Assembly: GCA_964564785.1 (NCBI GenBank)
Contig: CAZMCT010000129.1
Span: forward strand, 1 to 10,177
Source of the DNA: CAZMCT01 sp964564785
GTDB lineage: Bacteria; Planctomycetota; Phycisphaerae; UBA1845; Fen-1342
DNA: 10,177 nt
Direction of reading: 5' to 3'
Shown here: positions 1 to 5,998 of the stretch, piece after piece
Numbering within the stretch: the first letter of the stretch is position 1
Layout: each line of letters starts with the position of its first letter
Notes under the pieces: generated by a model
The model's input: only the letters and a program-made list of their open reading frames with translations
Database searches by the model: none
Told to the model about the DNA's origin: nothing
Position numbers and translations under genes: made by a program

Positions 1-87
1 GCCGACCCTCCACGGCCCTGCGCGGCTGCGCCGCTGCGGACCGTGCCACCCCGCCGGATCACCGCCGAGGGCGGTGCCACAGGGGCG

Positions 88-137
88 GACGGCTCGCCGG
101 CCGGGGTTGTAGCATGCGACGGCTCGTCGGCCGAGGT
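88..137. repeat. Two 20-bp direct repeats, 30 bp apart
   Basis: The 20-base unit GACGGCTCGYCGGCCGRGGT occurs at 88..107 and again at 118..137, exactly 30 bp apart and differing at two positions. It lies in the otherwise featureless first 165 bases, upstream of the small exported-protein gene. The spacing of about three helical turns would suit two copies of a protein-binding site, but in a sequence this GC-rich a chance or degenerate duplication is also possible. No recognisable promoter was found in this stretch. Confidence 0.4.
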
Positions 138-192
138 CCTGGCGAGACGGCCGTGGCACACTTAGGTGATTCGTTTCGTCTGGGAGAGACAT

Positions 193-444
193 ATGCTTGC
201 GCAGCGTAGATTCCCGATCGCGTTCGTGGCTGGGGTCTTGACCACCTTGGCGGCCCTGTGGCTGTGGAACTCACTGCCGGCCCCGCCGGCGGCGCTGGCC
301 CAGGTCCCCGACAGCGGGGCTCAGCGGAATGAGCAGATCGCCGAGCAGCGGATCACGAACCAGAAGCTGACCGAAATCGCCGGCCTGCTGCGCGAAATCC
401 GCGACCAGGGCCGCAAGGACGCGAAGGCGGCCGGGAGACTGTAA
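193..444 (+). CDS. Small exported or membrane-anchored coiled-coil protein
   Basis: An 83-residue protein of unknown function. After a short basic N-terminus (MLAQRRF) comes a hydrophobic helix at about residues 8-25, then a Pro/Ala-rich linker ending in an A-L-A signal-peptidase-like site at residues 34-36. The rest (about 40-80) is charged, rich in Glu/Gln/Arg and predicted helical, with a heptad-like pattern (NQKLTEIAGLLREIRDQ), so it probably forms a coiled coil outside the cytoplasmic membrane, either released or held by the uncleaved helix. I chose the ATG at 193 because a GGGAGAGA ribosome-binding sequence lies at 182..189; an in-frame GTG at 166 has none. Small proteins of this plan are common in planctomycete genomes, from memory. 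No operon partner is evident. Confidence 0.75.
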   Translation: MLAQRRFPIAFVAGVLTTLAALWLWNSLPAPPAALAQVPDSGAQRNEQIAEQRITNQKLTEIAGLLREIRDQGRKDAKAAGRL

Positions 445-491
445 CAGCGGAGTGGCGGGGAGGGCATCGCCAACCGCGAGTTACCGGCAGC

Positions 492-560
492 GTGCCACCG
501 CCGCGCTGGCAGTGCTTCTTCGCGTGGATCGCCGGATTCCTCGTCAGTCGCCTGAAGTGA
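492..560 (+). CDS. Possible 22-residue hydrophobic mini-ORF
   Basis: A GTG-started reading frame of 22 codons encodes a short Pro/Arg N-terminus followed by an aromatic-rich hydrophobic stretch (QCFFAWIAGFLVSRLK). It could be a single-span micro-membrane protein. It begins 47 bases after the small exported protein gene and lies in the same direction. There is no convincing Shine-Dalgarno sequence, and the frame stays open back to the end of the previous gene, so it may be chance. The remaining bases between 445 and 594 hold nothing else I can support. Confidence 0.2.
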   Translation: MPPPRWQCFFAWIAGFLVSRLK

Positions 561-594
561 CCTCGCTCGGGATGAGAGGGGGGGGCAGAAGTCG

Positions 595-1389
595 TTAGAC
601 CCCGCCCGAGCCGGCGGCGCGCCCGGGGCGCCGGGGCGTCGGCGGCACGCCGTAGATTGTGCCCTCGGCGGTGATACGGTCCTGCGGGTGGCGCTTCATC
701 TCCTCGGCCGTCGGCGGCACGCCCAGCGGCGCTCCGTGCCGCTCGTAGAACTCACACACATGGTTCACAGCCGCCTGGACGTCGTCCGTCGCCATGCAGA
801 GGTTCAGGTCCTCGGCCGAGATGAACGCGAAGCGGTCGAGCAACGTGTCCTGGAACCAGCGCAGCAGCGGCGACCAATACTCGGTGCCGATGAGGGCCAC
901 GGCCATGCGCGGGGCCTTGCCGGTTTGGAGCAGCGTCATGGCCTCGGTGAACTCGTCGAGCGTGCCATAGCCGCCGGGGAAGTAGATCATCCCGACGGAG
1001 TACTTCAGGAACATCACCTTGCGCACGAAGAAGTAGTGGAAATCCAGAGTGATGTTCTGGTACGGATTCTGCTCCTGCTCGAGCGGCAGCGCGATGTTCA
1101 GCCCCACACTCTTGCCGCCCGCATCGGCCGCCCCGCGGTTGGCCGCGGCCATGATGCCCGGGCCGCCGCCGGTAATCACCGCGAACTCGCGCTCCGCCAG
1201 CAGCCGGCCGCACTCGATCGCCCGCGCATAATACGGATCGTCGGGTGGCGTTCGAGCCGAGCCGAACACCGCGATGGCCGGACCGACGTGCGAGAGCACG
1301 TCGATGCCTTCGACAAACTCGGACATGATCCGAAAGACGCGCCAGGTTTCCTCGGCCGCGGTACGGTAGGAGAGCTCGGAGTCGGTCAT
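595..1389 (-). CDS. LOG-family (TIGR00730) Rossmann-fold protein, putative nucleoside-5'-monophosphate phosphoribohydrolase
   Basis: The protein has 264 residues from the ATG at 1389. It carries the two hallmarks of the LOG / 'lysine decarboxylase-like' family: a glycine-rich GGGPGIM loop (residues 74-80) and PGGYGTLDE (138-146), with the FVRKVMF segment (121-127) between them supplying the conserved Arg. Family members cleave the N-glycosidic bond of nucleoside 5'-monophosphates (cytokinin ribotides in the best-studied cases). The bacterial physiological substrate is usually unknown, and the name lysine decarboxylase is wrong for this family. The C-terminus after about 220 is a Pro/Arg/Gly-rich tail without recognisable fold. 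An in-frame GTG at 1458 overlaps the stop of the upstream endonuclease IV gene as GTGA, which would suit translational coupling. However, the added 23 residues look non-conserved and neither start has a clear ribosome-binding site. Same strand as, and probably co-transcribed with, endonuclease IV. Confidence 0.9.
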   Translation of the reverse strand: MTDSELSYRTAAEETWRVFRIMSEFVEGIDVLSHVGPAIAVFGSARTPPDDPYYARAIECGRLLAEREFAVITGGGPGIMAAANRGAADAGGKSVGLNIALPLEQEQNPYQNITLDFHYFFVRKVMFLKYSVGMIYFPGGYGTLDEFTEAMTLLQTGKAPRMAVALIGTEYWSPLLRWFQDTLLDRFAFISAEDLNLCMATDDVQAAVNHVCEFYERHGAPLGVPPTAEEMKRHPQDRITAEGTIYGVPPTPRRPGRAAGSGGV

Positions 1390-1454
1390 GCAGATAGAGT
1401 AACCGAGGGAGCAGCCGGTGGCGAATCGCGCGCCGCGCGTGTTGGCCGTCGCGG

Positions 1455-2429
1455 TCACGCGCGCGGGTGTTTCGCGCTTGGACAGGGTGGGCTTGTTCGG
1501 ACCTTGCGCCCTTCGGCATGGCGCGTCGGGTTGATGCGCGCTGCCAGCGCGCGCACCCGGGCCAGGTTCAGCCGGTCATAGTCGCGCCCCGCCGCATCCG
1601 TGCCCTTCGGCGTTTCCAGGATCAGCGGCACATCGGCGAAGCGTGGGTCCGCCAGAACGTTCCGGAAGCCGGCCGTGCCGATGCGGCCGCGACCGATGTG
1701 CTCGTGCCGGTCCACGCGCGACCCGCAGTCGGTCTTGCTGTCGTTGAGATGCCAGCAGCGGACCCGCGGCAGCCCGACCGTCGCGGCCGCGCGGGCGACC
1801 AGCTCGCAAACCACTTCGGGCCGGCGGATGTCCCACCCGGCGGCGAAGACGTGGCAGGTGTCGATACACACGCCGACGCGCTCGGGCTGCTCAACCGCGG
1901 CGATGATGTCGGCCAGTTCTTCAAAGGAGCGGCCGAGGCTGCGGCCCTGGCCGGCAGTCGTCTCGAGGAGGATGGCGGCGCGCAGGTCGCGGCGGGCGCC
2001 GTACGCGCGGTTGATCGACTCGGCCGCCCGGCGGATGGCGGCGGAGACGGATCCGTCGCCGGCGGCGCCGGGGTGCAGGACGAGGGCCGGAATGGCGAGC
2101 GCGTCGCAGCGTTGGAGTTCGTCGGCGAGCGCTGCGCGGCTGCGGGCCAGGAGAGCGCGGTCGGCCGCGGCGAGGTTGATGAGGTATGTGGCGTGGGCGA
2201 TGACGGGGCCGAAGCCGGGCGTGGACCGCAGCACATGCCAGCGCGCGAGGTCGTCGGCTTGCAGCGGCGGGGCGTGCCATTGGCGCTGGTTCTTGACGAA
2301 GACCTGGAGGGTCGGGCAGCGGAGTCGCAGGGCGGCCTCGAGGGCGTGGTGCATCCCGCCGGCAATCGACAGATGCAGGCCGATTCTTCGCGTTAGCGCT
2401 TTCGCCGGAATTGCTTTGACGCTCGGCAT
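1455..2429 (-). CDS. nfo: Endonuclease IV (AP endonuclease, deoxyribonuclease IV)
   Basis: This cytoplasmic base-excision-repair enzyme cleaves DNA 5' to abasic sites and trims blocked 3' ends, using a TIM barrel with three zinc ions. All nine expected metal ligands are visible from the ATG at 2429 (324 residues): H79 in HATYLINL, H119 in LVLHPGA, E156 in LLETTAGQG, D190 and H193 in CIDTCHVFAAGWD, H227 in HLNDSK, D240 and H242 in DRHEHIGRGRIG, and E272 in LILETPKG. It is about 40 residues longer than the E. coli enzyme; the surplus is a short N-terminal lead-in and a basic, Pro/Ser-rich tail after about 300. No strong Shine-Dalgarno sequence precedes the ATG. An upstream extension to 2570 would overlap the divergent maf gene and adds low-complexity sequence, so I rejected it. 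It is probably first in an operon with the LOG-family gene. Confidence 0.95.
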   Translation of the reverse strand: MPSVKAIPAKALTRRIGLHLSIAGGMHHALEAALRLRCPTLQVFVKNQRQWHAPPLQADDLARWHVLRSTPGFGPVIAHATYLINLAAADRALLARSRAALADELQRCDALAIPALVLHPGAAGDGSVSAAIRRAAESINRAYGARRDLRAAILLETTAGQGRSLGRSFEELADIIAAVEQPERVGVCIDTCHVFAAGWDIRRPEVVCELVARAAATVGLPRVRCWHLNDSKTDCGSRVDRHEHIGRGRIGTAGFRNVLADPRFADVPLILETPKGTDAAGRDYDRLNLARVRALAARINPTRHAEGRKVRTSPPCPSAKHPRA

Positions 2430-2444
2430 GGGCTCGGCTGTAAT
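2416..2444 (+). promoter_or_regulatory. Candidate sigma-70-type promoter for maf
   Basis: TTGACG at 2416..2421 and TGTAAT at 2439..2444 are separated by 17 bases, which predicts a start near 2451. That leaves a leader of about 26 bases before the ATG at 2477 and would exclude the earlier ATGs at 2447 and 2450. The -35 element lies inside the first codons of the divergent nfo gene. Confidence 0.4.
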
Positions 2445-2476
2445 AAATGATGGGCAGCAGGGAGTGCGGGACTCCA

Positions 2477-3121
2477 ATGGGTTCGACCCGGCGGCTGATT
2501 CTAGCTTCGGCCAGCCCGCAGCGGCGCGAGTTGCTGGCGCGGGTGTGCGGGGCGTTCGACGTGATTCCATGCCCCTACCGCGAGCCGTGCGTGCCTCCGC
2601 AGGGCGTCAGCCACCGGCGGTGGGCGCTTTCGCTCGCGCACCTGAAGGCCCGCGGCGTGGCCGAGCTGCACCGCGGTCGATGGGTGCTGGGCGCGGACAC
2701 GATTGTCGCTTGCGCTGGCAGACTGCTGGGAAAGGCGGCCGACGCGGCCGAGGCGCTGGCGATGCTGGAGTTGCAGAGCCGCCAGGTGAGCGAGGTGATC
2801 ACGGGGGTCTGCCTCCTGCGATGTGGGGACGCACCGCGTCGCCGCACGGGGGTGGCGGTGACACGTGTGTGGATGCGGGATGATGCGGCCGCGAGAGCGG
2901 CGTACGTGACCAGCGGAGATTGGGTGGGGAAGGCGGGTGCCTACGGGATTCAGACGGTGGGCGACCGGCTGGTGGAGCGAATCGAGGGGAGTTTCTCGAA
3001 CGTGGTCGGGCTGCCGCTCGAGCTGGTGGTGCGGATGTTAGGGGAGTTGGGGCTGGGCGGCGGGGCGGTCCGGGCGGAGGTCGCGGCGTCGGAGGGGGCG
3101 GGTGACGCGGCCGACCGATAA
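2477..3121 (+). CDS. maf: Maf/YhdE-type nucleoside triphosphate pyrophosphatase
   Basis: A 214-residue cytoplasmic house-cleaning enzyme that hydrolyses non-canonical or surplus nucleoside triphosphates to the monophosphate and pyrophosphate. The Maf motifs appear in order: SASPQRRELL (residues 11-20, phosphate-binding loop), GADT (72-75, catalytic Asp74), LLGK (83-86), GKAGAYGIQ (151-159) and EGSFSNVVGLPLE (170-182). The AGAYGIQ form resembles the dTTP/UTP pyrophosphatase branch (YhdE) rather than the m7GTP branch (YceF), by my recollection of both. The C-terminal 20 residues are an extra low-complexity Gly/Ala/Glu tail. The ATG at 2477 is preferred because the protein then begins just before the conserved RLILASASP strand and after a plausible promoter; ATGs at 2447 and 2450 are alternatives. 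It is divergent from nfo, so two genome-protection functions share one short control region. Confidence 0.92.
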   Translation: MGSTRRLILASASPQRRELLARVCGAFDVIPCPYREPCVPPQGVSHRRWALSLAHLKARGVAELHRGRWVLGADTIVACAGRLLGKAADAAEALAMLELQSRQVSEVITGVCLLRCGDAPRRRTGVAVTRVWMRDDAAARAAYVTSGDWVGKAGAYGIQTVGDRLVERIEGSFSNVVGLPLELVVRMLGELGLGGGAVRAEVAASEGAGDAADR

Positions 3122-3127
3122 CGTCGG

Positions 3128-3154
3128 TTTACAGGATGACGGGCATGGTATGAT
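3128..3154 (+). promoter_or_regulatory. Candidate extended -10 promoter for the sigma factor gene
   Basis: TATGAT at 3149..3154 is preceded by TGG (3146..3148), an extended -10 arrangement, with TTTACA at 3128..3133 as a possible -35 at a short 15-base spacing. Predicted transcription would begin near 3161 and give a leader of about 110 bases. Confidence 0.45.
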
Positions 3155-3166
3155 AGGGATCAGATG

Positions 3167-3233
3167 AACGCCGCCGGGGACCGATCCGATACGGAGCGTG
3201 GCGGCGTTGGGCCGCGACGTCGGCGCTTCCGAC
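3167..3233 (+). promoter_or_regulatory. Structured 5' leader of the sigma factor mRNA
   Basis: Two inverted repeats lie between the candidate promoter and the start codon. AACGCCGCC (3167..3175) pairs perfectly with GGCGGCGTT (3200..3208) around a 24-base loop, and GTCGG (3219..3223) pairs with CCGAC (3229..3233) around five bases. There is no U-run after either, so attenuation by an intrinsic terminator is unlikely. An RNA element affecting stability or translation, or a protein operator in DNA, remains possible. I do not recognise a riboswitch class. Confidence 0.3.
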
Positions 3234-3272
3234 CGGGGGGGTTGCGGAGCCAAGCGCGGGACTGGGTGAACG

Positions 3273-4169
3273 ATGCCGTCGAAGCTTGATACGGCGCTCG
3301 GCGACTATCTGAAGCAGATCAAGCGGTACGCGCTGCTGACCGCCGAAGAGGAGCGGGAGCTGGCGCTGCGGATTCGTGCGCGGGCGGAAGCGGAAGCGCG
3401 GCTGGCGGCGGGGAGCATCAGTCTGGTCGAGTACAACGAGATCCAGCAGGCGGCGGCGGAGGCGCGGGACCGGATGATCCAGGCCAATTTGCGGCTGGTC
3501 ATCAGCGTGGCGAAGAATTTCCGCAACCGCGGGCTGCCAATGGAGGACCTGGTCAACGAAGGGAACGTCGGGTTGATGAACGCGGTGGACCGGTACGACC
3601 CGGAGGTGGGGTCGCGGTTCAGCACGTACGCGGGATATTGGATCGATCAGTCGATCCGCCGGGCGGTGCAAAACAGCCAGCAGATGATCCACATCCCGAG
3701 CTACCTGATGGAGCAGATCGGGAACATGCGGCTGGCGGTACGGAAGCTCGAGGAGCAGCTCCACCGTCCGCCGACGATGAACGAGCTGGCGGAGCACATG
3801 CAGATCACGCCGCGGAAGGCGGCGGCGATCTCGATGGCGATCCGGGCGTGCACGTCCAGGATGCAAGGCAGTGCGACGGCCGACGGCGAGAACACGCTAA
3901 ATGAGGCGCTGGAGGACACACGCACGCCGGCTCCGTTCGACGCCGTGTTCAACGAGTCCGACGCGCAATTCGTTTCGCAGATGCTCGCGCGGATCACCGA
4001 GCGCGAGGCGCTGGTGCTGAAGCTGCGCTACGGGCTGGACGATCGCCGCGGAAAGCGCATGACGCTGAAGGAGATCGGCGAGGCGGTCAATCTAACCCGT
4101 GAGCGCGTGCGGCAGATCGAGCGCGAGGCCAAGCGCAAGCTCGAGGAATACGTCAAGTCCTACATGTAG
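3273..4169 (+). CDS. RNA polymerase sigma factor, RpoD/SigA family (compact, no region 1.1)
   Basis: A 298-residue sigma-70 protein that directs core RNA polymerase to promoters. Region 1.2 starts at once (LGDYLKQIKRYALLTAEEE, 9-27). Region 2 holds the core-binding segment NLRLVISVAKNFRNRGLPME (72-91), DLVNEGNVGLMNAVDRYDP (92-110) and the promoter-reading helix FSTYAGYWIDQSIRRAV (116-132). Region 3 is around 145-220, with an acidic sigma-finger-like stretch (LNEALEDTRTPAP). Region 4.2 has a clear helix-turn-helix (TLKEIGEAVNLTRERVRQIE, 264-283) for the -35 element. Region 1.1 is absent, as in group 2 sigma factors, so it may be an alternative rather than the main sigma; I therefore give no symbol. 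In region 2.4 the glutamine matching E. coli Q437 is kept (Q126), but the T440 position is Arg129 and the W433 position is Tyr122. A GGGTGA ribosome-binding sequence lies four bases before the ATG. Confidence 0.93.
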   Translation: MPSKLDTALGDYLKQIKRYALLTAEEERELALRIRARAEAEARLAAGSISLVEYNEIQQAAAEARDRMIQANLRLVISVAKNFRNRGLPMEDLVNEGNVGLMNAVDRYDPEVGSRFSTYAGYWIDQSIRRAVQNSQQMIHIPSYLMEQIGNMRLAVRKLEEQLHRPPTMNELAEHMQITPRKAAAISMAIRACTSRMQGSATADGENTLNEALEDTRTPAPFDAVFNESDAQFVSQMLARITEREALVLKLRYGLDDRRGKRMTLKEIGEAVNLTRERVRQIEREAKRKLEEYVKSYM

Positions 4170-4187
4170 CCGGCCGCGGCGGGGCAA

Positions 4188-5858
4188 TCACCGCGTCAAC
4201 AGCAGCACGAACGGATTGATGTCCGCGAAGCCGAACACGCCGTCGCCGTTGATATCGCGGCGGGCCAACGGGCAGCCGGGATACGCTGCGGCGTAGGCGC
4301 CGGGATCGGTCAGCGCCAGCACGAAGGGGTTGATGTCACCGAAGTCGGTCGCGCCATCGCAGTTCAGGTCGCCCAGGCGGTCGCACTCGTCGGGAATACC
4401 GTTGCCGTTCAGATCGCTCGAGGTGCCCGCGGCCAGGTCGTCGGCGTCGCCGACCTCGTTCGCGTTGCAGTCGAAATCCCCGATGCGCAGGAAGTACACG
4501 TCCTGCTCGCCGTTGAAGGTGGCCGCGAACGCGACGTTGGCGCCGACGTTGTCCGACTCCATGTCGTAGTAGTCGCCGAGCTTCTGCTGCTGCGGATACC
4601 CGAGGTAGTGGTTGAAGGGCGCGCTCAGCGGCACGTTCGCCGACCACGTCCGCCCGCCGTCGAACGACGTGGCGTAGTAGAGCTCGGAGAAGGTCGGGTT
4701 CCACGGCGTCGGGTCGCCGCGGGTGTCGTTCCAGATCACGTCGAGCCGGCCGCCCGGGGCGATCGCGAGTGTGCCGAACCACTGGTACGCGTTGGTCGCG
4801 GGTGGATCGTCGTTGATCCGCAGCGGGGCGCTCCACGTCTGACCGCCGTCGGTGCTGCGGACGAAGTGGACCTCGAGCGGGTCCGCCCCCGGCGGATCGA
4901 CGGACGCGAGCAGGTAAAGTTCGCCGAAGTAGGGCCCCGGCGCGGGGTTGGACACGATCCACACCTGACCCAGCAGTCCGACCGGGTTGACCAGCCCCGA
5001 ATTGCCCACCAGGGCCCCGCCCATGTTCACGTTCACGAGCGTGAACGCCGGGTTGCCTACGGGGTAGGCGTTGGTCGATTTCGCCACGATGAACGTGCTA
5101 TTCACCCAGGCCGGCTCGTTGATCCCGGCGATATACAGCGTGCTGTCCGACGTGATCGTGTGCGTGCCCCAGACCGGTGTATCGGGCAGCCCGTACGGCC
5201 CCTCGAAGGACACGCCGCCGGTGCGCGAGCGCGTGAACGGCTGGGCGGTGTACGGCCCGGCCGCGTTGCTCCAACAGCCGTAGATCAATCCGAACCCCGG
5301 CCCGCCGAGGCGGTCGATCGACAGCCACTGCTTGTCACCGCCGAACGCGGGGACGGCGGCGGACCAGCTCCGGCCGCCGTCATACGAGCGGAACATGTCG
5401 CAGGTGAAGTTGCCCTGCAAGCTGTAGTAGTAGAACGTGCCGGCCGCGTCGGCCCGCACGACCGGGTCACTGCGAAACACGTTGTTCTGGAGCACGCCTG
5501 GGAAGGTCCAGGAACGGCCGGCGTCCGCGCTCCAGGCCCAGCCGGCCTCGCGGAAGTTCGACGTAATGGAGTCGAACTGCCGCCAGCCGATAACGATGTT
5601 GTTGGGATTCGTCGGGTCGACGGCCAGCGAGGGTTCGTTGGCGGCGTCGCCGACGATGTTCTGGCCGGTGGCGCTGACGTTGACTTGGGTCATGAAATTA
5701 CGGCCGAGGGCGGTGCGAGCCGGGTCGGCCGGCGGCCTGAGCCGCAGTGTACCGGGCAGGGCGGCCGGCGGGTCGTGGGCCGGATCCTCGTGCAAAACCT
5801 GCGCGTGGGCGGCGGCGGCGAGGACGATAACGGCTAGCGGAGATCGGATGCGCGACAT
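4188..5858 (-). CDS. Secreted Asp-box (BNR) beta-propeller with dockerin-type C-terminus
   Basis: A 556-residue exported protein. Residues 1-19 form a signal peptide (basic MSRIR, hydrophobic core, AHA cleavage site before Q20). The body is a sialidase-like beta-propeller marked by Asp-boxes SADAGRSW (110-117), SYDGGRSW (158-165), STDGGQTW (335-342) and SFDGGRTW (398-405), plus a degenerate SRTGGVSF (211-218). The catalytic Arg triad and RIP motif of true sialidases are not evident, so hydrolase activity should not be assumed. The tail has calcium-loop segments (DFDCNANEVGDADD from 461; DLNGNGIPDEC, 482-492) and two dockerin-type repeats, DLNCDGATDFGDINPFVLAL (497-516) and DINGDGVFGFADINPFVLLL (535-554). 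It probably acts in the periplasm or outside the cell; any partner is unknown. The ATG at 5858 has a strong GGAGGG site six bases upstream. It converges on the sigma factor gene with an 18-base gap. Confidence 0.9.
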   Translation of the reverse strand: MSRIRSPLAVIVLAAAAHAQVLHEDPAHDPPAALPGTLRLRPPADPARTALGRNFMTQVNVSATGQNIVGDAANEPSLAVDPTNPNNIVIGWRQFDSITSNFREAGWAWSADAGRSWTFPGVLQNNVFRSDPVVRADAAGTFYYYSLQGNFTCDMFRSYDGGRSWSAAVPAFGGDKQWLSIDRLGGPGFGLIYGCWSNAAGPYTAQPFTRSRTGGVSFEGPYGLPDTPVWGTHTITSDSTLYIAGINEPAWVNSTFIVAKSTNAYPVGNPAFTLVNVNMGGALVGNSGLVNPVGLLGQVWIVSNPAPGPYFGELYLLASVDPPGADPLEVHFVRSTDGGQTWSAPLRINDDPPATNAYQWFGTLAIAPGGRLDVIWNDTRGDPTPWNPTFSELYYATSFDGGRTWSANVPLSAPFNHYLGYPQQQKLGDYYDMESDNVGANVAFAATFNGEQDVYFLRIGDFDCNANEVGDADDLAAGTSSDLNGNGIPDECDRLGDLNCDGATDFGDINPFVLALTDPGAYAAAYPGCPLARRDINGDGVFGFADINPFVLLLTR

Positions 5859-5911
5859 GCTCTGCCCTCCAGCGCGCGTACGGGCGTTATCGCAGAACCG
5901 CGGACAGGCGC

Positions 5912-5917
5912 ATTATA
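5912..5917 (-). promoter_or_regulatory. Consensus -10 box for the propeller gene
   Basis: The minus strand reads a perfect TATAAT here, predicting a start near 5905 and a leader of about 46 bases that contains the GGAGGG ribosome-binding site. No convincing -35 hexamer is found 16-18 bases upstream in the GC-rich flank. Confidence 0.5.
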
Positions 5918-5959
5918 CCGGATCGGTCAGGGGCGGCATGCGCGCCGGCAGGCCGGCGG

Positions 5960-5965
5960 TACAAT
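5960..5965 (+). promoter_or_regulatory. Candidate -10 box for the phosphofructokinase cluster
   Basis: TACAAT at 5960..5965 predicts a start near 5972, about 27 bases before the ATG at 5999. No clear -35 hexamer precedes it. Together with the TATAAT on the other strand it makes a 140-bp divergent control region. Confidence 0.4.
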
Positions 5966-5998
5966 CCGCCCGCAATCGGGGTGCTGCGGAGCAGACAC

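Noticed and set aside
1390..1458. The GTG at 1458 as start of the LOG-family gene.
   Set aside because: It is possible because of the GTGA overlap with nfo, but the extra 23 residues look non-conserved; kept only as an alternative start.
1600..2883. A 427-codon plus-strand frame.
   Set aside because: It is antisense to endonuclease IV and out of frame with maf, both of which have full sets of family motifs.
4170..4187. A bidirectional terminator between the sigma factor and propeller genes.
   Set aside because: The 18-base gap contains no proper stem-loop and no T- or A-run.
4608..5837. A 409-codon plus-strand frame.
   Set aside because: It is antisense to the propeller gene; long antisense frames are expected in GC-rich DNA with few stop codons.
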